Source: Bacteroidales bacterium (GTDB lineage: Bacteria; Bacteroidota; Bacteroidia; Bacteroidales; WCHB1-69). From it: a DNA stretch of 5,171 nt. The notes under the pieces are model-generated. The model was not told the origin of the DNA. It made no database searches and saw nothing but the letters and a program-made list of their open reading frames with translations. A program made the translations under genes and the position numbers. Below are positions 1 through 5,171 of this stretch, piece after piece (within the stretch, counting starts at the first letter, position 1; each line of letters opens with the position of its first letter). Location: NCBI GenBank assembly GCA_016290715.1, contig JAEEUY010000199.1, positions 1 to 5,171 on the forward strand, given 5' to 3'.

Positions 1-2430
1 AAAATAGGGTTTGACGCTATCCGCACTTTGCTTTCAGAGCGTTGTTTAAGCGCAATGGGAAGGAATAACGTTAAAAATCTTATCTATAGTTCTCATTTTG
101 AAGTTGTTGAAAAACAATTAAAACAGACATACGAACTGAAGCAAATCCTATTGTTTGAAGATCCTTTCCCTGCTCAGGACTACCATGACTTGCGCGAAAC
201 GCTGAGTCGTATCGCCATAGACGGCACTTATATTGAGTTAGAGGAATTAGCCGATCTTCGCAATTTAATTCGCACCGTCATTGACATCGTGGTCTATTGC
301 CGCATCCTTCATGAAGATGACAAATACCCCAATATGTGGGAGTTATGTCAAGATATAATTCCAGAAAAAGGATTGTTAAGTTCTATCAATCGTATTTTAG
401 ACCCTAAGGGGAATTTGCGCGACGACGCTTCCGACGAATTACGGCAAATCAAAAGTGCGATTATCCGGATCTCTAATGATGCTGATAAGCGCATTCGGAA
501 AGTATTATCATCGGCCAAACAGGAAGGTATTGTCAAAGAAGATGCCGAAATGACGGTTCGCAACGGCCGTCTATGCATCCCCATCATCGCCCAGTTCAAA
601 CGACGTATGCAAGGATTCATTCACGACGAATCCGCTACCGGACAAACCGTTTTCATTGAGCCAACCGAGGTTTTTAGTGCCAACAATGAACTAAAAGATC
701 TCTACAATGCCGAAAAGAGAGAAATTGTTAAAATTCTCACCGCCATCAGCAACGAAATCCGCACCGTCATCCCCAACCTCCAAACCTATCACCAATTTAT
801 TGGCAAAATTGATTTCACTCGGGCAAAAGCTCTTTTGGCTATTGACATCAACGCGGGATTACCGCACTTGTTAGAAAATAGTCTTATGCAGTGGCATAAA
901 GCTATCCACCCGCTTCTTTATCTCAAATTGAAAGAAGTGGATAAAAAGGTGGTCCCCTTGGATTTGGAACTCACCCCACAACATCGTATTTTAATTATTT
1001 CCGGTCCCAATGCCGGTGGGAAATCGGTTACTTTAAAAACAATCGGATTGCTACAATATATGCTGCAATGCGGTTTGTTGGTCCCTATGGAAGAGACTTC
1101 CGAAATGAGTTTGTTTGAGGACTTTTTCATTGATATAGGCGATGAACAATCTATTGAAAATGATTTAAGCACCTATAGTTCACACCTTTACAACCTAAAA
1201 GTGATGGTTGAACAACTCCATAACCGAGCGCTCTTTCTAATTGATGAGTTTGGCGCTGGCACTGAACCCTCATTGGGTGGTGCGATGGCAGAAGCCTCTT
1301 TAGAAGCCATCTATCAAACGGGAGCCTTCGGAATTATAACCACCCACTATGGGAACCTAAAAGTATTCCCGGACCACTTTCCAGAGGCGATAAATGGTGC
1401 TATGTTGTTTGATACCAATAATTTGCAACCTCTTTTCCTATTAAAAATCGGCAATCCCGGAAGTTCATTCACCTACGAAATAGCACGAAAGATAGGATTC
1501 CCTGATGACATCATCGCAGCAGCCATTGAGAAGTCAGGAACCGCTCAAATCGATTACGAACGCAAGTTACAAGAGATAGAGGTTGCCCAGTTGGAAATCA
1601 ACCAGCGACTGAAAATGATACGCGCTGCCGATGACCAATTAGCCGAAATGATTCAAGAATACAGTGAAAAATTCAGCGAATTGGAAAGCCATCGCAAAGA
1701 TATTCTTCAGAAAGCGAAAAATCAGGCCACCTCCATTATTGACAGTGCCAATAAGGTGATTGAAAAAACCATCCGAGAGATCAAAGAAGCCAACGGTGAC
1801 CCCATCATCACCCGCACCATCCGGAAAGAAACGGCCCAAGCGAAAGAGAATTTGCGGTCAGAAATTGAACACATTGAACAAAAAGAAGCCCCAAAACCGG
1901 TAATACCTTTGCAACACGCCACGCATTCAGCGAAAACGAAACATGCCATCGAAGATACCCCTATCCGCATCGGCGATTCCGTATTCATGTCGGACATTCA
2001 AACCGTAGGGGAAGTTACCGCCCTGAATGGACAAGATGTTACGGTCTCCTTCAACTCCATTTCGTTCCGCACCTCACTGAAAAAATTGACCAAAATCAGT
2101 AAAAAAGATGCCAAAACCATCCAAAAACATGGTGTCCGCGTGGATGGCACTTCTGTGAGTGATATGATGAACAAAAAAATAGCCAACTTTCAACATACCT
2201 TGGATATCCGCGGCGTGCGTGCAGAAGAAGCCATCGCACAATTGGAATATTACCTCGATGAAGCCTCCTTATTAAGTATTCACCAAGTAAAAATTTTACA
2301 CGGGAAGGGGAACGGCATCCTGCGAAATGTAGTCCGCCAACAATTAGCCAAAAGAAACGATATTGCCGACTTTTACGATGAGGCTTTAGAATTGGGAGGC
2401 TATGGGATTACCATCGTGAATTTGAAATGA
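1..2430 (+). CDS. mutS2: Endonuclease MutS2 (Smr-domain MutS paralogue), 5'-partial
   Basis: MutS2 is a cytoplasmic dimeric ATPase. In various bacteria it has been linked to suppression of recombination and to splitting of collided ribosomes; which role applies here is not visible. The frame is open from base 1 (KIGFDAIRTLL), matching the usual MutS2 N-terminus, so the real start lies roughly ten codons upstream and the TTG at 28 is only internal. Numbering from base 1, 809 residues are visible: the MutS core/lever (about 1-320, with RNGR at 187-190 and the DESATGQ segment near 210), then the ATPase with Walker A GPNAGGKS (335-342), Walker B LFLIDEFGAGTEP (411-423) and the TTH switch histidine (449). 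A charged, coiled-coil-like stretch (about 517-630), a small KOW-like beta domain (about 654-697) and a C-terminal Smr domain (734-809, with LDIRG and HGKG at 767-770) follow. All key motifs are intact, and the length fits the family. The reading frame is unbroken and ends in TGA. Confidence 0.97.
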   Translation, partial: KIGFDAIRTLLSERCLSAMGRNNVKNLIYSSHFEVVEKQLKQTYELKQILLFEDPFPAQDYHDLRETLSRIAIDGTYIELEELADLRNLIRTVIDIVVYCRILHEDDKYPNMWELCQDIIPEKGLLSSINRILDPKGNLRDDASDELRQIKSAIIRISNDADKRIRKVLSSAKQEGIVKEDAEMTVRNGRLCIPIIAQFKRRMQGFIHDESATGQTVFIEPTEVFSANNELKDLYNAEKREIVKILTAISNEIRTVIPNLQTYHQFIGKIDFTRAKALLAIDINAGLPHLLENSLMQWHKAIHPLLYLKLKEVDKKVVPLDLELTPQHRILIISGPNAGGKSVTLKTIGLLQYMLQCGLLVPMEETSEMSLFEDFFIDIGDEQSIENDLSTYSSHLYNLKVMVEQLHNRALFLIDEFGAGTEPSLGGAMAEASLEAIYQTGAFGIITTHYGNLKVFPDHFPEAINGAMLFDTNNLQPLFLLKIGNPGSSFTYEIARKIGFPDDIIAAAIEKSGTAQIDYERKLQEIEVAQLEINQRLKMIRAADDQLAEMIQEYSEKFSELESHRKDILQKAKNQATSIIDSANKVIEKTIREIKEANGDPIITRTIRKETAQAKENLRSEIEHIEQKEAPKPVIPLQHATHSAKTKHAIEDTPIRIGDSVFMSDIQTVGEVTALNGQDVTVSFNSISFRTSLKKLTKISKKDAKTIQKHGVRVDGTSVSDMMNKKIANFQHTLDIRGVRAEEAIAQLEYYLDEASLLSIHQVKILHGKGNGILRNVVRQQLAKRNDIADFYDEALELGGYGITIVNLK

Positions 2431-2465
2431 TTTTCAACTAAATTATTGTTTTCACTCCGCTGAAA

Positions 2466-2498
2466 TTGCTTTTGCAATAAAAATTTTATGTATCTTTG
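2466..2498 (+). promoter_or_regulatory. Bacteroidota-type promoter for the dksA-lspA operon
   Basis: TATCTTTG at 2491-2498 fits the Bacteroidota primary sigma factor -7 consensus TAnnTTTG exactly. A -33 TTG element can be read either at 2466-2468 or within TTTTG at 2470-2474; the first gives the more usual spacing. Transcription would start near 2502, leaving a leader of about 22 bases that is A/T-rich and lacks a Shine-Dalgarno sequence, as is common in this phylum. Its position just before the DksA-like gene implies that the regulator and lspA can be transcribed independently of mutS2. The call is by consensus only. Confidence 0.72.
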
Positions 2499-2523
2499 CA
2501 GCAATATATAAAATACAACGAAT

Positions 2524-2907
2524 ATGCAAGAAGCTACACAAACACGCTACTCTGATGAAGAATTAGCGGAATTTAAAGCCTTAATAGAAAAAAAAATTGC
2601 TGAAGCCCGCGAAGGCCTTGAAGTATATTTGGGCGCTTGTGGCGATGCCGGAAATGACACTTCTGACACTTCCCCTACCTTTAAAAATTTAGAGGAAGGG
2701 AGCCAAGTGCTTGCCAAAGAAGAAAACGCACAACAAGCAGCACGTCTTTACAAATACATCCAAAATTTGGAAGCCGCTTTGGTTCGTATTGAAAACAAAA
2801 CATACGGCATCTGCCGCGCTACAGGGAAACTAATTCCCAAAGAACGACTCATGTTGGTTCCCCACGCCACTTTGAGTATTGAGGCTAAATTAAACGAGAA
2901 AAAGTAA
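2524..2907 (+). CDS. dksA: TraR/DksA-family transcriptional regulator
   Basis: 127 residues. DksA-family proteins bind RNA polymerase through the secondary channel and, with ppGpp in proteobacteria, adjust initiation at rRNA and biosynthetic promoters. Visible order: an N-terminal helix (8-36), an acidic tip GNDTSDTSP (43-51) in the position of the DxxDxA tip of E. coli DksA (here D45, D48, with S50 for Ala), a returning helix (56-92), and the C-terminal globular part YGICRATGKLIPKERL (94-109) followed by PHATLSIEAK (113-122). Only one of the four zinc-binding cysteines of classical DksA remains (C97); the other positions are T100, S118 and A121, so zinc is probably not bound in the usual way. 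From memory this single-Cys form is typical of Bacteroidota rather than decay. The ATG at 2524 suits the promoter and leader. lspA follows after five bases. The symbol is given at family level; whether it responds to ppGpp is unknown. Confidence 0.9.
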   Translation: MQEATQTRYSDEELAEFKALIEKKIAEAREGLEVYLGACGDAGNDTSDTSPTFKNLEEGSQVLAKEENAQQAARLYKYIQNLEAALVRIENKTYGICRATGKLIPKERLMLVPHATLSIEAKLNEKK

Positions 2908-2912
2908 CTAGC

Positions 2913-3488
2913 GTGAAAAAAAGTACAAAACTTGCAATAGTTGCATCAACTATTGTGCTGGTTTTTATTATTTTAGACCAAATTCTCAAAATCTGGGTCA
3001 AAACGAACATGAACATCGGCGATACCATCCCCCTCATCGGGAATTGGTTTATGCTGCACTTTATTGAGAATAAAGGCATGGCTTTTGGATTGAGCTTCGG
3101 AGAGAATCTGGGGAAATTGCTGCTTTCATTGTTTCGCATTGCCGTAGTGTGTGGCATTATTATCTATATGGCTAAAAAAATCAAGCAAGACAAAATGGAT
3201 ATGACGGCCACTTGCCTACTCTCTTTAGTTGTAGCAGGCGCTATCGGAAATATCATAGATTCAGCATTTTATGGATTAATATTCCATTATGCCCCTTTTA
3301 TGTATGGGAGCGTAGTGGATATGTTTTATGTAAAGTTATTTCTCATTCCACAGTGGGTTCCCGCCTTCGGTGGCAGTTATTTCTTCCCCGCCATTTTCAA
3401 TTTAGCCGATAGCTGCGTTACCGTTGGCTTGTTCGGCATGTTGTTCTGTTATAAGCATTTTATAGAAGAAAAAACGCCCCCTCAATAA
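2913..3488 (+). CDS. lspA: Lipoprotein signal peptidase (signal peptidase II)
   Basis: Inner-membrane aspartic protease that cuts the signal peptide from prolipoproteins just before the lipid-modified cysteine, after Lgt has acted. 191 residues, with about four hydrophobic segments: 7-29, 68-87, 99-117 and 158-181. Family motifs: LDQILK (D22), ENKGMAFG (52-59), GNIID (112-116) and FNLADS (162-167). By alignment with known LspA, D116 and D166 are the catalytic pair. They are 50 residues apart rather than about 19 as in E. coli, because a periplasmic loop (about 120-158, with VVDMFYV and a W/P/F-rich part) is inserted; I recall this loop as normal for Bacteroidota. GTG at 2913 is chosen because it keeps the first membrane helix and D22, and starts five bases after the preceding stop. 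The next in-frame ATG (residue 33) would lose both. It is cotranscribed with the DksA-like gene. In many Bacteroidales a small lipoprotein gene follows lspA, but none is seen here. Confidence 0.95.
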   Translation: MKKSTKLAIVASTIVLVFIILDQILKIWVKTNMNIGDTIPLIGNWFMLHFIENKGMAFGLSFGENLGKLLLSLFRIAVVCGIIIYMAKKIKQDKMDMTATCLLSLVVAGAIGNIIDSAFYGLIFHYAPFMYGSVVDMFYVKLFLIPQWVPAFGGSYFFPAIFNLADSCVTVGLFGMLFCYKHFIEEKTPPQ

Positions 3489-3529
3489 AAATACAGACTG
3501 TTTCTATTTTAACCTATACCCCCAAAAAG

Positions 3530-3551
3530 TTACTGCTGTCCGCTAAAAGTT
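3530..3551 (+). repeat. Left terminal inverted repeat of candidate element
   Basis: Core TGCTGTCCGCTAAAA at 3534-3548. It matches the inverse of the right end except at three positions (3533, 3541, 3549). Two of the three differences are C/T transitions. The outside neighbour is AAAAAG at 3524-3529. Confidence 0.6.
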
Positions 3552-3753
3552 TTGTATTTCAAGTAATTTACTCTTATTAAGATATTTACAGATAAATTGT
3601 AAAATAAAGTTTACAAAACTCGCGCTGTTCTTTTTAGCCGAAGTCGCTTTTGATAATAGGCATACAGCGATGAACCACTGTATTCTGATGCGCTCAAACA
3701 GTGTAAACTTCTTAACGCTTTATTCCATCATTTTTTTTGACGTTTTTTTCCAT

Positions 3754-3775
3754 AAATTTTAGCAGACAGCAATAA
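3754..3775 (-). repeat. Right terminal inverted repeat of candidate element
   Basis: Read on the - strand the core is TGCTGTCTGCTAAAA (3771-3757), the partner of the left repeat. The outside neighbour is AAAAAG at 3776-3781, which also forms the base of the adjoining terminator stem. Confidence 0.6.
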
Positions 3776-3811
3776 AAAAAGTAAGATTATCAAAAGAAAA
3801 TCTTACTTTTT
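3776..3811. terminator. Bidirectional intrinsic terminator shared by lspA and lysS
   Basis: Perfect 13 bp inverted repeat: AAAAAGTAAGATT (3776-3788), a 10-base loop (3789-3798), then AATCTTACTTTTT (3799-3811). Read on the - strand the hairpin follows the lysS stop by 20 bases and continues into a run of seven T (3780-3774), the better termination signal. Read on the + strand it ends in five T and could stop transcription from lspA, now about 290 bases upstream because of the intervening element. The stem is low in G+C, so efficiency may be moderate. Confidence 0.82.
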
Positions 3812-3831
3812 ATCCTTTACTGATTTATCTC

Positions 3832-5171
3832 CTATTGCGCAGATTCACCCGCCGGTTCGTCTTTCTTTTCCGGCTTCATTTGCGGGAATAAAAGCACATC
3901 CTGAATAGAAGGAGAATTGGTCATAATCATCGCTAACCGATCAATGCCAATCCCCAAGCCAGCTGTTGGCGGCATCCCGAATTCCAGAGCACGCAAAAAG
4001 TCCTCATCCAATACCATCGATTCTGTATCTCCGCGCTTGCCCAATTCCAATTGATCTTCAAAACGCTTGCGCTGGTCAATCGGATCGTTTAACTCCGAAT
4101 AGGCATTGCACAACTCTTTCCCATTACACATAGCTTCAAAACGCTCGGTAAGTCCTGGTTTTGAACGGTGTTTCTTTGTTAATGGAGAGGTTTCAATCGG
4201 ATAATCATAAATAAACGTAGGTTGAATCATGTTACGCTCGCAGGTCTCGCCAAAGATTTCATCAATCAATTTGCCTTTCCCCATCGAACTGTCCACAGCC
4301 ACGCCCACTTTCTTTGCAAAGGCAGCCATCTCTTCCTCCGTCATATTGGATATATCCACCCCTGTATATTTCTGAATCGCTTCATACATCGTATAGCGTT
4401 TCCAAGGACGTTTGAAATCAATGATGTTTTCGCCCACTTGCACTTTCGTGGTACCATGCAAAGCAAGCGCCACTGCCTCCACCATCTCTTCCACCAAATT
4501 CATCATCCACTCGTAATCCTTGTAGGCCACATACAACTCCATTTGCGTAAATTCCGGATTATGGAACCGGTCCATCCCCTCATTCCGGAAATCTTTCGAG
4601 AACTCATACACACCATCAAAACCGCCAACGATAAGACGTTTCAGATACAACTCATCTGCGATACGCAAATAAAGCGTCATATCCAATTTATTGTGATGTG
4701 TTTTAAACGGACGGGCGGCAGCACCTCCATACAAGGGCTGCAAAATAGGGGTTTCCACTTCCAGATATCCACGTTCATTCAAAAAATTACGCATTGTATT
4801 CACCAATTTGGTGCGCTTAATGAAGGTATCTTTCACCTGCGGATTCACAATAAGGTCCAAATAACGTTGGCGATAACGTTGCTCCGGGTCGGTGAACGCA
4901 TCGTATGTCTCCCCATCTTTTTCTTTCACGATGGGCAGCGGACGAATGGATTTGCTCAACAAAACATACTCCTTCACATGGATGCTGATGGCTCCCGTTT
5001 GGGTGGTGAAAACAAATCCTCTCACCCCAATAATATCTCCTATATCCAATTTCTTGAATACGGAATTGTACATCGCTTTATCTTCGCCCGGGCAAATCTC
5101 ATCCCGTTTGACATATATCTGGATGCGCCCGACGGCATCTTGCAATTCATAAAAAGAGACAGCTCCCATAA
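3832..5171 (-). CDS. lysS: Lysyl-tRNA synthetase, class II, 5'-partial
   Basis: Charges tRNA-Lys with lysine using ATP, in the cytoplasm. The 445 residues from the ATG at 5169 are visible, and the preceding bases (TT of a further codon) continue the frame. In related proteins this methionine is internal (IMG...), so roughly 65-70 N-terminal residues are outside the window. Numbering from that methionine: the rest of the OB-fold anticodon-binding domain (1-72, with GRIQIYVKRDEICPG and GFVF), the catalytic linker RYRQRYLDLIVN (98-109), motif 1 (124-155, ending PLYGGAAARPF), motif 2 FRNEGMDRFHNPEFTQMELY (194-213), the lysine/ATP pocket segment GKELCNAYSELNDP (350-363), and motif 3 GLGIGIDRL (404-412, R411). 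A conserved MGKGKLIDEIFGE block lies at 296-308. The protein ends shortly after LLFPQMKPE with a Lys/Glu/Pro-rich tail of about 14 residues. Everything expected of an active enzyme is intact. It is convergent with lspA and ends at the shared terminator. Confidence 0.97.
   Translation of the reverse strand, partial: MGAVSFYELQDAVGRIQIYVKRDEICPGEDKAMYNSVFKKLDIGDIIGVRGFVFTTQTGAISIHVKEYVLLSKSIRPLPIVKEKDGETYDAFTDPEQRYRQRYLDLIVNPQVKDTFIKRTKLVNTMRNFLNERGYLEVETPILQPLYGGAAARPFKTHHNKLDMTLYLRIADELYLKRLIVGGFDGVYEFSKDFRNEGMDRFHNPEFTQMELYVAYKDYEWMMNLVEEMVEAVALALHGTTKVQVGENIIDFKRPWKRYTMYEAIQKYTGVDISNMTEEEMAAFAKKVGVAVDSSMGKGKLIDEIFGETCERNMIQPTFIYDYPIETSPLTKKHRSKPGLTERFEAMCNGKELCNAYSELNDPIDQRKRFEDQLELGKRGDTESMVLDEDFLRALEFGMPPTAGLGIGIDRLAMIMTNSPSIQDVLLFPQMKPEKKDEPAGESAQ

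Larger units (their letters stand above)
3530..3775. mobile_element. Candidate MITE / insertion-sequence remnant between lspA and lysS
   Basis: Most of the 343 bp gap between lspA and lysS lies between two imperfect inverted repeats (3530-3551 and 3754-3775, 19 of 22 positions identical; 21 of 25 if extended inward to 3554 and 3751). Both ends are flanked on the outside by AAAAAG in direct orientation (3524-3529 and 3776-3781), a possible 6 bp target-site duplication, although its A-rich content weakens that reading. Inside there is a second inverted pair, AAGTTTACA (3607-3615) with TGTAAACTT (3702-3710), and smaller dyads CACTGT/ACAGTG (3676-3681/3698-3703) and TCGCT/AGCGA (3644-3648/3666-3670). 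No transposase is encoded, so mobility would depend on an element elsewhere. The bases left over on the lspA side (3489-3523) hold nothing recognisable. An alternative is a degraded IS end pair or a structured RNA. I cannot name the family. Confidence 0.5.

Noticed and set aside
28..30. TTG at 28 as the start of mutS2
   Set aside because: The frame is open to base 1 and the residues before it (KIGFDAIRT) match the conserved MutS2 N-terminus, so the gene is simply cut by the window edge.
1639..2186. Several - strand open frames opposite the 3' half of mutS2
   Set aside because: They are antisense to a conserved coding region, have no domains or promoters that I can see, and are explained by codon bias of the real gene.
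2422..2437. TTGAAA-TGAT-TTTCAA hairpin over the mutS2 stop codon as a terminator
   Set aside because: The stem is only 6 bp and mostly A-T, with no T-run after it; it is too weak to call.
3212..3412. 66-codon + strand frame inside lspA
   Set aside because: It overlaps lspA in another frame, while the lspA frame carries all catalytic motifs; the alternative shows no recognisable features.
3489..3829. Riboswitch or tRNA in the lspA-lysS gap
   Set aside because: The gap lies downstream of both convergent genes, no cloverleaf or known riboswitch core is visible, and the inverted-end element explains the structure better.
5167..5169. ATG at 5169 (- strand) as the start of lysS
   Set aside because: It falls inside the OB-fold domain. 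The family normally has about 65-70 further residues upstream, and this Met is an internal conserved residue.

Overview
The window reads as a chromosomal, core-gene stretch from a member of the Bacteroidota, most likely the order Bacteroidales. This placement is inferred from three things: the Bacteroidota-type promoter (a TAnnTTTG -7 box at 2491-2498), the absence of Shine-Dalgarno sites, and the protein subtypes. The DksA-like protein has lost most of its zinc ligands, and LspA carries a long insert before its last catalytic motif. No ribosomal RNA or other taxonomic marker is present, so genus cannot be given.

Layout: (1) 1-2430, + strand, mutS2, whose true start lies just left of the window. 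(2) 2431-2523, a 93 bp spacer carrying a promoter. (3) 2524-2907, a TraR/DksA-family regulator. (4) 2913-3488, lspA (signal peptidase II), five bases after the regulator and starting with GTG, clearly the same operon. (5) 3489-3831, a 343 bp gene-free gap between convergent genes. It holds a 246 bp candidate miniature transposable element (3530-3775) with about 22 bp imperfect terminal inverted repeats and flanking AAAAAG direct repeats, followed directly by a 13 bp-stem bidirectional terminator (3776-3811). (6) 3832-5171, - strand, lysS (class II lysyl-tRNA synthetase), whose N-terminus runs off the right edge.

The genes are mostly housekeeping. Loose functional links are translation quality control (MutS2, LysRS), control of transcription initiation (DksA family) and lipoprotein maturation (LspA). 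I see no phage, CRISPR, toxin-antitoxin or defence system, and no tRNA or rRNA. The most unusual item is the candidate element between lspA and lysS. Removing it together with one AAAAAG copy places an intact terminator hairpin about 35 bases after the lspA stop.
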